Made by a program: the position numbers and the translations under genes
Shown here: piece by piece, positions 54,819 to 63,414 of the stretch
How positions within the stretch are numbered: position 1 is the stretch's first letter
How the letters are laid out: every line of letters starts with the position of its first letter
The notes under the pieces: model-generated
The model's database searches: none
What the model saw: the letters and a program-made list of their open reading frames with translations, nothing else
What the model was told of the DNA's origin: nothing
Source of the DNA: Denitrovibrio sp.
Lineage (GTDB): Bacteria > Chrysiogenota > Deferribacteres > Deferribacterales > Geovibrionaceae
Length of the DNA stretch: 64,000 nt
Direction: 5' to 3'
Assembly (NCBI GenBank): GCA_002869185.1
Contig: PKTN01000004.1
Coordinates: 310,001 to 374,000 of the forward strand

Positions 54819-55928
54819 TTATTTATGACTTATGACACTTTTAAGTGCATCAACGAGTCTACTGTTTTCAAACTTTGTACGGCTAGCTATTCTTATGTAG
54901 CGATCTGCATCTGGTTGTGATTTTCCCGCACAGTCTTTGATATATATATTATATTCCATGAATAGTCGTTTTTTTACATTAGATGCACTTTGTGCAGCTT
55001 TTGGTAGTCGGCAGAAGATATAGTTCGCGTCTGGTTTATAAACAACCAAACCATCAAGTTCGCAGAGCTTTTCGTAAAGTATATCTCTGTCTGTGCGTAC
55101 TTGTTTACAACTCTCTTTAAACGCAGGTAGATATTTTGGGAGGATACGTAGAAATTCTTCTGCAAATCCGTTGATATTCCAGATGTGGATGCCAGCTCTG
55201 ACCTTGTCATTAAAAGCTTTGTTAGCAGATAGCATATATCCGATACGCAGACCGCAGATACCATAGGCTTTACTCATACTTTTGAAGATTACCATATTTG
55301 GGTAGTTATCTAGTTCGTTTTCTAGAGTTGTTCCTTCAGGGTCTTCAGCAAAATCTAAAAATGATTCATCTATTATTAGGATGCAGTTGTGTGGCTCGAG
55401 TTTTTCAGCTAGCCATATCAAATCAGCCTTAGGAACAAGCATAGACGTAGGGTTGTTTGGTGTTACAACAACAGCAACATCGGCATTCTGCTTGATAGCT
55501 TCATCAGCAAATTTCTTAACATCCAGATCAAAAGATGGAAAATCTAAAGGAAATTCTATTACATGATCTTCTGGTGCTGCATTAACATACTCATTAAATG
55601 ACGGAACAGGGACGATGAGTTTTTGTGCTACATGCCCAGAGACTATCTTTATCAACTCCGCTGCACCGTTACCTACTACAATCCTTTCTGCTTGTTGGTT
55701 TATTACATCCCCAACAAGGATTGCAAGCTCATCCTGACCAACTGGGTAGTTAAGGACAAGATTGTGTATCTGAGCTTTTAAGTGAGTAAACATCTCTTCA
55801 GGTGGAAAATGCAGATTGTACAAATATGCATGATCTATAAATTTATGTCTATAATACCCACCGTGTTGTGCGGATATTATGTCGTATTTCTCTGATTGTT
55901 TAATTAAATCGCCTTTGTAATTAGCCAT
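54819..55928 (-). CDS. Class I/II aminotransferase-fold PLP enzyme (HisC/CobD-like)
   Basis: The 369 residues have the fold-type I pattern: VGNGAAELIKI, VVTPNNPTSMLVPKADL, ILIIDESFLDFAED, the PLP lysine in VIFKSMSKAYGICGLRIGY and a final arginine in YIRIASRTKFENSR. This family includes histidinol-phosphate aminotransferases and the CobD-type threonine- or serine-phosphate decarboxylases. With a nucleotidyltransferase overlapping at its start (55928) and a CDP-alcohol phosphotransferase after it, a decarboxylase giving a phosphorylated amino alcohol is possible. Confidence 0.85.
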   Translation of the reverse strand: MANYKGDLIKQSEKYDIISAQHGGYYRHKFIDHAYLYNLHFPPEEMFTHLKAQIHNLVLNYPVGQDELAILVGDVINQQAERIVVGNGAAELIKIVSGHVAQKLIVPVPSFNEYVNAAPEDHVIEFPLDFPSFDLDVKKFADEAIKQNADVAVVVTPNNPTSMLVPKADLIWLAEKLEPHNCILIIDESFLDFAEDPEGTTLENELDNYPNMVIFKSMSKAYGICGLRIGYMLSANKAFNDKVRAGIHIWNINGFAEEFLRILPKYLPAFKESCKQVRTDRDILYEKLCELDGLVVYKPDANYIFCRLPKAAQSASNVKKRLFMEYNIYIKDCAGKSQPDADRYIRIASRTKFENSRLVDALKSVISHK

Positions 55929-56713
55929 TATATTGCCGCTTTTATTGCAACGTCTTCGTAACCATTTAAGGTGAAGAGTTTCTCAGCTTTACTAAGATCG
56001 TCTAGGGTGTCGATTTCATACCAAGGCTCACTGTCAAAAGAAACAGCGTCAAAGGAAAGAGTTTTATCATCTACCATGTTTGCAAAGACCACTTCGTAGT
56101 AATCGTTTACGTTACCAGCTGAGATGTGTTGGTCGAGTCTTTTGAGAATAGCTTTCCACGATTTAAGAGAAAAACTATAGATGTTGACTGTTTTATATTT
56201 TTTTTCAGCAGTCTTCTTCGCTTTGCTATCAAAGAATGCTTTTACGTTGCTTGTAGGTGAGACGGTCACTGTAGTGCCGTTCATCCATGGTTCCATAACT
56301 GAAACTGCCATTCTGTCGGGTGAAAGCATTTCGCTAAGAAGAGATTCATCAAAGATAAGGTCACTTTCTAGCAAAACAAATGGCTCATTGATTAGCTCAC
56401 GTGCCATCCATAAGGAATATATGTTGTTGGTTGTTTTATATTTTGGACTAAAGACATATTCTATTTTTAAATCTTCGGACTCAGTTCCTAGATAATTTTT
56501 TAGGTGATCTTGAAGATGACCAGTAACGATAATAAGTTTTTTGAAACCTTGTTGTTTAAGGCAAGTTACAAGCCTCCCCAGGATAGATACCCCATTAACA
56601 ATTGTCATGCATTTTGGTGCATTCTGGGTTAATGGATAAAGACGGCTTCCTGTGCCTGCCGCAAGCAGTACTGCCGTTGTGATTGGGGTCAGAACCTGTT
56701 CATGATAATTCAA
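55928..56713 (-). CDS. Nucleotidyltransferase, sugar/choline-phosphate cytidylyltransferase-like
   Basis: The TTG at 56713 is chosen because AAGGAG lies six bases upstream; the frame extends to 56761 without such a site. The 261 residues begin with the NTP-transferase signature AVLLAAGTGSRLYPLTQNAP followed by K, and have LLESDLIFDESLL with the metal aspartate, and EPWYEIDTLDDLSKAE. It resembles LicC-type and phosphonate cytidylyltransferases. It activates a phosphorylated head group with CTP or another nucleotide, as the first step of the three-gene cluster. A pair of 12-bp direct repeats lies about 50 bases upstream. Confidence 0.85.
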   Translation of the reverse strand: MNYHEQVLTPITTAVLLAAGTGSRLYPLTQNAPKCMTIVNGVSILGRLVTCLKQQGFKKLIIVTGHLQDHLKNYLGTESEDLKIEYVFSPKYKTTNNIYSLWMARELINEPFVLLESDLIFDESLLSEMLSPDRMAVSVMEPWMNGTTVTVSPTSNVKAFFDSKAKKTAEKKYKTVNIYSFSLKSWKAILKRLDQHISAGNVNDYYEVVFANMVDDKTLSFDAVSFDSEPWYEIDTLDDLSKAEKLFTLNGYEDVAIKAAI

Positions 56714-56765
56714 TTTAAACTCCTTGGTTTCGGGACTATTAAGCCAGATACATAGAGACAAAGAT

Positions 56766-56788
56766 ACGGTCAGATAGACGGTCTGATA
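56766..56788 (-). repeat. Tandem direct repeats upstream of the nucleotidyltransferase gene
   Basis: ACGGTCAGATA (56766-56776) and ACGGTCTGATA (56778-56788) are two copies 12 bp apart with one difference. They lie in the 56714-57083 gap, which otherwise holds an inverted repeat and the promoter of the channel gene. They may be an operator for the leftward cluster. Confidence 0.4.
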
Positions 56789-56896
56789 TTTGTGAATATG
56801 GTGTGAGATGAAAATATAGTGGATAGGTAATGAGCGGGAAATATATTTTAAACCAATATTGTCTAACTCAATTGTAACAGATAAAGAGGACTTGAA

Positions 56897-56921
56897 GTGA
56901 GAAACTTTGCAAATATCTCAC
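56897..56921. repeat. Inverted repeat GTGAGA/TCTCAC
   Basis: GTGAGA (56897-56902) and TCTCAC (56916-56921) are a perfect 6-bp pair with a 13-base spacer, about 100 bp upstream of the promoter at 57022. It may be a regulator-binding site. Confidence 0.3.
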
Positions 56922-57021
56922 ATAAACATGACAGAAGCACTGGATACAATATACATATTTGAATGGTTGTAGTTATTTATAAGAATTGAAGTCGAAGAGT
57001 TTTCATATAGATATAGAAAAC

Positions 57022-57051
57022 TTGACAAATCTAAAGGTTAAATAATAAAAT
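57022..57051 (+). promoter_or_regulatory. Promoter of the MscS-fusion gene
   Basis: A consensus TTGACA (57022-57027) and TAAAAT (57046-57051) are 18 bp apart, giving a start near 57058. The TTG start codon at 57084 follows AGGAG (57073-57077) by six bases. Confidence 0.65.
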
Positions 57052-57083
57052 CAATTTATATACATGTGTTTTAGGAGTTTTCA

Positions 57084-60008
57084 TTGAAAAAATTATTATT
57101 ACCTCTATTAGCGATAGTACTATTCGCTGCCTTATTCGGTTACCCTTACTTTAAAAACAAAACAACAAGCAAAGAGACTTTACACATAGCTTTTTCTGGA
57201 CCCTTGTCTGGGGAGAATGCGGCTGGTGGAAGATCTGTCATACAGGCTATAGAATTGTATGTTGATCATGTGAATAAGAGTGGTGGAGTAAACGGAAGAC
57301 GACTTCAGCTAGACAAATTTGACGACATGAATAACGCAAAGATAGCTTCAGATGTATCCATTCAGATTGCTAAGGATTCTGAGGCACTTGCTGTTATAGG
57401 GCACAACTGGAGCTCAACATCAATGGCAGCTGCTCCAAACTATATGAAATATGGGATACCAGCCATAAGTCCGACAGCAACATCGGTCAATGTCACTAAG
57501 GACAATCCTTGGTTTTTCAGAACTGTACCTAATGATAACACTCAGGGTAAATTTATAACCCACTATATAAAGAACGTCCTCCGTGAGGATAAGGTTACCA
57601 TAGTTCAACATGATTCAGTTTATGGTGAGTATCTTTCGAAGGTGATGACTGATACTGCTGAAAATATAGATTTAGAAGTATCAGAGCATTATGTTGTCTA
57701 TACTGAACAGAAGGACACAGAAAAACAGTTTACTGACATTATTGAGGAGATAAAAAACAATCCAGAATCAGGTGTTATCTTTATAGCAATGTATGAAACA
57801 AAAGGTGCTGAGTTTGTTCGGTTGCTAAAAGATGCAGAGGTCGAGAATAGAATAATTACTCCTGATGCATTTGCCAGTAGTACATTTACTGATCAGTTCA
57901 GTAAACTTCCTAAAGAAATTCTGTCCCCTGGATTCTATACAAACGGCATATATGTTTCATGCCCTATGATCTTCGATACTGCAAATGAACAAGCTCAGTC
58001 ATTTTATCATGATTATCAGATGGTTTATGGTGAGTTACCAGACTGGTCTGCGGCTTCAGCCTATGATGCAGTTATGATGGCAGTGGAAGCTATCAGGCTG
58101 ACAAACGCAACAGGTAGCAAAAAAAACATCCCTCTCGAAAGGAGCAATATCCAGAAGTTTTTAGCATCAGTAAACAACCCAGCAGCAGGTATAGTTGGTG
58201 TTACTGGAAAAAATTATTTTAGCAGTGAAGGTGATGCTATAAAGCCTCTTAATATTGGGGTTTATCAAAAGGGTGGAAATGTCTCATCACTTATACAGCT
58301 CCAAAGTATTCAACACCCAAAGCTTGCAGAAAAGATACCAGAGGAAGATATTGTCGCATTTGATCAGTTTTTGCTAACCAAAACAAATGTAGTTTACACT
58401 GGGATAAGTGTAAACAAAATCGATGAGCTAGACTTCGGTAAACGTACATTCTTTATGGATTTTAATATTTGGTTTAGAAGCAGACCAGACATAAGACCAG
58501 AGGACATAGTTTTTACTAATGCTGTTGAACCTATAGAACTAGGTGAGCTTGTTCGTACTGAATTTAAGAATGGTCTTCAATATAAATTATTCAGAGTTAA
58601 GGGTAAGTTTAGAGCTGACTTTCTACCTAGTTTCGATATAAAAAAGCATACTCTAAGTATCAGTTTCAGACATAAAACAATTCAAAGAGCAAATTTGATC
58701 TATGTTGTTGATGTTGTTGGAATGGGTATCAAGAAGCCAAAAGAGCTTATGGAGAAATTTAAGGAAAACCAGATTTTGAACCCTGTATACAACTGGGAAG
58801 TTCAAGATCTCATTGCTTATCAGGATATTGAAAAAGCCGATTCACTCGGAGAGATGGATTCTCTCTATAGCAAAGATGGCTCTGTAAATTTTTCCAGATA
58901 TAACTATAAAATGTTTGTGAAAGAGCAGGGGTTTGACCTGTTCGAGTTTGTGTCAATATACCAAATGTTCATTGTTTTTTTAGTATCTATAGGTGTGTTT
59001 GCCTTTTTTAGAATGTTAAAGTTATTTGTATCAAAGGATAAATTTGATATATTCTTGTGGCTTAGTGGGGCAACATCGATAGTTATGCTGATGATCTGCT
59101 TGCAAAAATTGACTATAGACTGGATGGTTGGCAAAGTTGACGACTACTACTTAAGAACCGCTATGATAGGTTTCGATATCCTTTGGTGGATAATCCCTGT
59201 GTGGGTAATCATTTTAGGTGTAGACACTTTCTTTTGGCATCCACTCGAAATGAAAACACAAAAGAGAGTCCCAAGTTTGATAAAACGAATCACAGCATTT
59301 GTTATCATACTTTTTGCTTTTTTTGGGATAATCGCTTTCGTTTTTGATCAGAAGATTACTAGCCTATTAGCAACATCAGGAGCTGTCGCTATGATCATTG
59401 GTTTTGCTATACAGGTGAATATTGCTAACATATTCTCAGGTATTATCCTGAACATAGACAGCCAGATAAAGATCGGTGACTGGATTATGGTACACGGCAG
59501 AACAAACGATCCGTCCACAGGTATTATAGGTTGTGTGGTTGATATAGGTTGGAGAACAACACAGCTTAAAACCACAGACAACAGCCTCGTGCTTATACCA
59601 AACAGCACTTTTGCAGATAAGGTTTATACTAACTTTATGCTACCAGAAGAGACTAGTAGATTTGAACTTTCATTCTGTTTACCTTTTTCTGTAGCACCTG
59701 AGATCGCTATCAAAATGATAAATCAAGCCGCCTTAGCTGTTACTGACCTGCCAGAGGGTCCAAGCAGTAGCCCTAAAAAACCAAAGGCTGCGGTTGCTGG
59801 CGTGGATGCAAAAGGTATGATTTATAAACTAAGATATTGGCTTATTCCTAGAGAAGTCTCTCCTGCAAAGTGTAGAAATACCATTATCCAAAGCGTTATG
59901 GAAAACTTAAAGGACAACGGAGTTACGATCGCATATCCTAAGACTATCTCTTTCATTAAGCAGGTTCAGCCGAAAGTTGAAATTGACGATGACGATGACG
60001 ACGACTAA
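57084..60008 (+). CDS. Fusion of periplasmic binding protein, pLGIC-like beta-sandwich and MscS channel
   Basis: This is one uninterrupted frame of 974 residues. After an N-terminal signal/anchor (1-23), residues about 28-430 form a LivK-type binding domain (IAFSGPLSGENAAGGRSVIQ, PAISPTATS). Residues about 436-600 resemble the extracellular domain of Cys-loop receptors: VYTGISVNKIDELDFGKRTF matches the N-terminal strand pattern of GLIC, FRADFLPSFDIKKHTLSI the pro-loop region, and NWEV a later strand. Membrane helices follow at about 624-645, 656-676, 693-713 and 736-753. The MscS pore helix is at 759-786 (LLATSGAVAMIIGFAIQVNI), then the MscS beta domain (GDWIMV, LIPNSTF). The tail is acidic (EIDDDDDDD). 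It should be an inner-membrane channel gated or tuned by a small molecule. The first and last domains are clear; the middle one is by pattern only. Confidence 0.85.
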   Translation: MKKLLLPLLAIVLFAALFGYPYFKNKTTSKETLHIAFSGPLSGENAAGGRSVIQAIELYVDHVNKSGGVNGRRLQLDKFDDMNNAKIASDVSIQIAKDSEALAVIGHNWSSTSMAAAPNYMKYGIPAISPTATSVNVTKDNPWFFRTVPNDNTQGKFITHYIKNVLREDKVTIVQHDSVYGEYLSKVMTDTAENIDLEVSEHYVVYTEQKDTEKQFTDIIEEIKNNPESGVIFIAMYETKGAEFVRLLKDAEVENRIITPDAFASSTFTDQFSKLPKEILSPGFYTNGIYVSCPMIFDTANEQAQSFYHDYQMVYGELPDWSAASAYDAVMMAVEAIRLTNATGSKKNIPLERSNIQKFLASVNNPAAGIVGVTGKNYFSSEGDAIKPLNIGVYQKGGNVSSLIQLQSIQHPKLAEKIPEEDIVAFDQFLLTKTNVVYTGISVNKIDELDFGKRTFFMDFNIWFRSRPDIRPEDIVFTNAVEPIELGELVRTEFKNGLQYKLFRVKGKFRADFLPSFDIKKHTLSISFRHKTIQRANLIYVVDVVGMGIKKPKELMEKFKENQILNPVYNWEVQDLIAYQDIEKADSLGEMDSLYSKDGSVNFSRYNYKMFVKEQGFDLFEFVSIYQMFIVFLVSIGVFAFFRMLKLFVSKDKFDIFLWLSGATSIVMLMICLQKLTIDWMVGKVDDYYLRTAMIGFDILWWIIPVWVIILGVDTFFWHPLEMKTQKRVPSLIKRITAFVIILFAFFGIIAFVFDQKITSLLATSGAVAMIIGFAIQVNIANIFSGIILNIDSQIKIGDWIMVHGRTNDPSTGIIGCVVDIGWRTTQLKTTDNSLVLIPNSTFADKVYTNFMLPEETSRFELSFCLPFSVAPEIAIKMINQAALAVTDLPEGPSSSPKKPKAAVAGVDAKGMIYKLRYWLIPREVSPAKCRNTIIQSVMENLKDNGVTIAYPKTISFIKQVQPKVEIDDDDDDD

Positions 60009-60038
60009 ATAGTAAATCATTAAAACCTAAGATAAACA

Positions 60039-60071
60039 AAGGCCTCAGCGATTGCTGGGGCTTTGCTGTTT
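60039..60071 (+). terminator. Terminator of the MscS-fusion gene
   Basis: AAGGCCTCAGC (60039-60049) pairs with GCTGGGGCTTT (60054-60064) across a 4-base loop. The T-run after it is short. Confidence 0.6.
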
Positions 60072-60084
60072 AAAGGACTAGGCA

Positions 60085-60112
60085 CAAAAAAAGCCCATCG
60101 GTTGATGAGCTT
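60085..60112 (-). terminator. Terminator of the caspase-like gene
   Basis: On the minus strand AAGCTCATC (60112-60104) pairs with GATGGGCTT (60099-60091) and is followed by a run of T residues. Confidence 0.75.
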
Positions 60113-60136
60113 TTAATATTAAATTGGCATAACTGA

Positions 60137-63100
60137 CTAGTTGGCAGTTGTTGCGATCGGTATATCGAGTGACCCGATATTGATATATGGAATTTGAACT
60201 GCCTTATAGATCTCTTTAGATCTCTTATAGACTGTCCTTTCAACGTATGACTTCAACTCTGATAACATAATGTGTCCGTCAGAATCCTTATCTGCCTTTC
60301 CTAGAAGACCTTCCACTAAAGTATATGTGAATAGCCCATGTCCGTTATAGCCCTCTAGGGCTTGCTCTGTCTTTTGTGAAGCCGTAAAAACAGATGAACC
60401 GGACGCCATTCTTATAAGCTCTACAGCAGTCTTGGTGGACATTCCTATGAAGAGCATCTTTTGAATCTGTTTACCAGCCTGTCCACTGTGGCATGAATCC
60501 ATAATTATGATTTTGTTTCTAGCTTGAACATTCCCCACCATATCTACGATCTCTTCTTGTGATATCGCATCGTTCTGAATGTTTTCAGGGTCGAGAAAAA
60601 TTATATTACTAGTAATTAAGAAATATCTAGAATCCTTATTGTCAAATTTGACAATGTCACCGTGTGACGCAGCATAAAAGATGAAGTAATCGTCTGCTTT
60701 TACAGTTGTTGCCACCTGAGCTATTTTTTCCATAACGCTCTTTTTGCTGGTAGCTTCCAGCCCTGTCAGTTTCGTGACTTTTATCTCTTTGAAAAACTTA
60801 CCAGAAACGGACTGAAGCGTACTTGTGAAATAGTCTGCATCAGCGCCTGCATATTTGAGGTTTAGTTCAGTATTTTCATATTGGTCTATCCCGATAGAGA
60901 AGACGTGTAGAGTTGGCTTGCCAGCATCAAAGGTTGCGTTTACTGAGCACCTTGATGGAGATCCGGCAAGGCTATTATCTTTATTGTAAGCGATAACTTC
61001 TATAATGTTATCACCGCTAGAAAGTGCTAGTTTTTCAGACATTTGCGTAGCAGATTTTTTCAAAGCTCGCTTGTCGTTACTAACCATCGTTCCGTTGATG
61101 TATACAATCACGTCACCTATCCCGCCCCCATTATCAGAGACGTTGAAGGAGAGCTCTATGGATTCCTCAGTTGTTGTTGTACCGCATATCTGCTTATTCA
61201 GCTGGACAGATGGAGCAGGTTGCGATGCGATAACCTCGGATAGTGTCTCGCCAGTAGTTCCGGTACCAGAAATAATGCTCGCAACCATCTCTGGACGATA
61301 AAACTTAGAAGCGAATTGTCTGTAGTCATAGATATTGAGGTTTTCATCTACAAAATGGACATGTTTATAAAATTCACCAGTTCCAGAAAAATATCCTTCG
61401 TCAGTGTAAGTTATAGAAGTTTTGTCATCTATGATGAGAGTATCAGATTTTAGCTCTCCTGTCGGGGAATAAAAGGCCACTGAACTGTAAGGTGATGCGA
61501 TAGCATAAACATTGAAGAGACTGTTATAAGCTACTGCTGTTGCCCGAAAGTCAAAGCTAAAGCTACCAGCAACTTCCCTTGTTAGCCCGTCGTAAACGCT
61601 TACTTCGCGATCTTTCAATACAACAAGCTGACCTTTAGAGTTTTTGATGATATCTCTCGGATACTCAGAAGCAATTGTAAATAGACTTGTCTCTATATTT
61701 TTGACACTAAAGAATGTGATGGTCTTTGTTTTATTACTATTTTGATATAGTAATTGACTGTTTCTAACTGGTTTAAAAGAGTTTTTACTGATATTTGTTT
61801 TTTTGCCACTTTCAATATCAAGAATCATATTTATATCTTTGTCGGAACTGATGATCGCATAGCCGTTTTTATAATCATAAATAATGTCTATTTTAGTTAT
61901 AATTAATAGATCATTATGCATTTCATTTTTTAAAACGTCAGCTGTAGTAATAGGGTGTTGCTTTATGATTTTATTGGTAGATTTATCTCTGACAACAAAA
62001 TAGACCGTGTCATCCTCAAGTGTCCCGTCAGCCTTTGTTTTTGTGAAGTGTTCTAATGATGCATAAGTCTTATCCGCTGGGTCAAATGAACCAGAAGCCT
62101 TATATCTGTGGACTGATTTATTGTCAGTCACGACAGCGTTATATTTATCTGAATCAGTGGGAGTTGTTGTCATATCTTCAAGTGATAAAGCATAGCCATA
62201 TCCATAGAGTGTTTTCATATCGGCTGAGAAATCAAGATTGGTCCCCCATGTGAATTCCAGAGGTTTAATCTCATCAACCTTTTTGCCTGTGGTTATTTCA
62301 TATTTTTCTAAGCTACCCCACCTATCGACCACATAAACATATTTGCTATCCTTGGTGATAGAAACGCCCCTTGGTTCTGCCCCTTTACCGCTTATCAGGT
62401 GACTATAAATCTTTCCTTCGAAGTCAGCGAGAAAAACATCGGTTGGAGCCTGTACTATAACTTTGTCTTTATCATTTTTAATAGGTAGGATAGTGAGAGT
62501 CTCATCGACGGTGTAGATCATTTTCTTGTTCATAGCCGTGATTTGTCCTCTTCTATTGATATCGCCCGTGCTAGCGTTGACCTCAACAATATTCCAATTG
62601 TCAAGAAGGGTGAGTATACGATCATTTTCAAAGTCATAGGTTATACTAGTTGTATTGACTTCTGGAAAGTTAACAGAGTGGATGTAAGCTCGTTTCACAA
62701 TGTCAAGGCACGTTATTTTAAGCTTTTCACTAAACATTTTTGCTGGGTCTTTTCCATATATGCTTTTTAGGAAAACTCTATTTCTATCCATATCTAGCTC
62801 TATGTCATAGAACTCTCCATCAATATTTAAACTGTTTTCATAAGAGGGGTCATCCACTTTTTTCACGAATACATAGGTTATCATGTCATTACTGTCTTCA
62901 GCTTTGCGATATACCTGTAGGTATCCATAGTATTTTCCGTCGTCACTTACTGTAACTGTACGCCTATAATCAGGGAGCTTTATTGATAAGTCTGGTTTTG
63001 AGCTATTTAGAAATTTTACTGTTAAACCTTTATCGGAAGTATAAAAGAGTCTTTTATTGCCTTTAGATATAAATGGTTTGGATTTAAACACTCCAGCTAT

Positions 63101-63298
63101 TTTTCCTGTGCTTTTATCCCAAACTTTATACTCATTTTTATTTTCAGAATGGCTTGTGACAAGATAGTCATCTGTTCCCATTGCGCTGAATTTAACTCCA
63201 GGACCAGGAGCGTGACCTATCTGTAAAACAGGTTTAATCTCAGCAAAAGCAAAATTAGCAAATAATAATGCTGATACGCAAAATACTATAAATCTCAT
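60137..63298 (-). CDS. Periplasmic caspase-like (C14) protein with beta-propeller-like N-terminus
   Basis: The ATG at 63298, preceded by GGGGGGAAAT, is preferred to the frame start at 63316. The 1053 residues begin with a signal peptide (FCVSALLFANFAFA). About 600 residues of repeated short beta-strands follow, resembling a WD40-type propeller (YVYVVDRWGSLEKYEITTGK, VYAIASPYSSVAFYSPTGE). Then comes an immunoglobulin-like segment and, from about 800, a caspase p20-type domain (VFSIGIDQYENTELNLKYAG). The catalytic pair is H879 in YAASHGD and C936 in IMDSCHSGQ, both intact. Metacaspase-like peptidases of this type cleave after basic residues in known cases. Here it is exported, so it would act in the periplasm. 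It is convergent with the MscS-fusion gene. Confidence 0.88.
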   Translation of the reverse strand: MRFIVFCVSALLFANFAFAEIKPVLQIGHAPGPGVKFSAMGTDDYLVTSHSENKNEYKVWDKSTGKIAGVFKSKPFISKGNKRLFYTSDKGLTVKFLNSSKPDLSIKLPDYRRTVTVSDDGKYYGYLQVYRKAEDSNDMITYVFVKKVDDPSYENSLNIDGEFYDIELDMDRNRVFLKSIYGKDPAKMFSEKLKITCLDIVKRAYIHSVNFPEVNTTSITYDFENDRILTLLDNWNIVEVNASTGDINRRGQITAMNKKMIYTVDETLTILPIKNDKDKVIVQAPTDVFLADFEGKIYSHLISGKGAEPRGVSITKDSKYVYVVDRWGSLEKYEITTGKKVDEIKPLEFTWGTNLDFSADMKTLYGYGYALSLEDMTTTPTDSDKYNAVVTDNKSVHRYKASGSFDPADKTYASLEHFTKTKADGTLEDDTVYFVVRDKSTNKIIKQHPITTADVLKNEMHNDLLIITKIDIIYDYKNGYAIISSDKDINMILDIESGKKTNISKNSFKPVRNSQLLYQNSNKTKTITFFSVKNIETSLFTIASEYPRDIIKNSKGQLVVLKDREVSVYDGLTREVAGSFSFDFRATAVAYNSLFNVYAIASPYSSVAFYSPTGELKSDTLIIDDKTSITYTDEGYFSGTGEFYKHVHFVDENLNIYDYRQFASKFYRPEMVASIISGTGTTGETLSEVIASQPAPSVQLNKQICGTTTTEESIELSFNVSDNGGGIGDVIVYINGTMVSNDKRALKKSATQMSEKLALSSGDNIIEVIAYNKDNSLAGSPSRCSVNATFDAGKPTLHVFSIGIDQYENTELNLKYAGADADYFTSTLQSVSGKFFKEIKVTKLTGLEATSKKSVMEKIAQVATTVKADDYFIFYAASHGDIVKFDNKDSRYFLITSNIIFLDPENIQNDAISQEEIVDMVGNVQARNKIIIMDSCHSGQAGKQIQKMLFIGMSTKTAVELIRMASGSSVFTASQKTEQALEGYNGHGLFTYTLVEGLLGKADKDSDGHIMLSELKSYVERTVYKRSKEIYKAVQIPYINIGSLDIPIATTAN

Positions 63299-63414
63299 AT
63301 TTCCCCCCATAAACACTAAAAAATAGTAGAAAAATTATAACAGTGTTGTTTTTATCACACAATGCAATTTTGGGAATTATATGGAGAGATACTAAAATGG
63401 CTGGTTTAAGCTAA

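Noticed and set aside
59985-60005. GACGATGAC repeats as a repeat array
   Set aside because: They are just aspartate codons of the acidic tail of the MscS-fusion protein.
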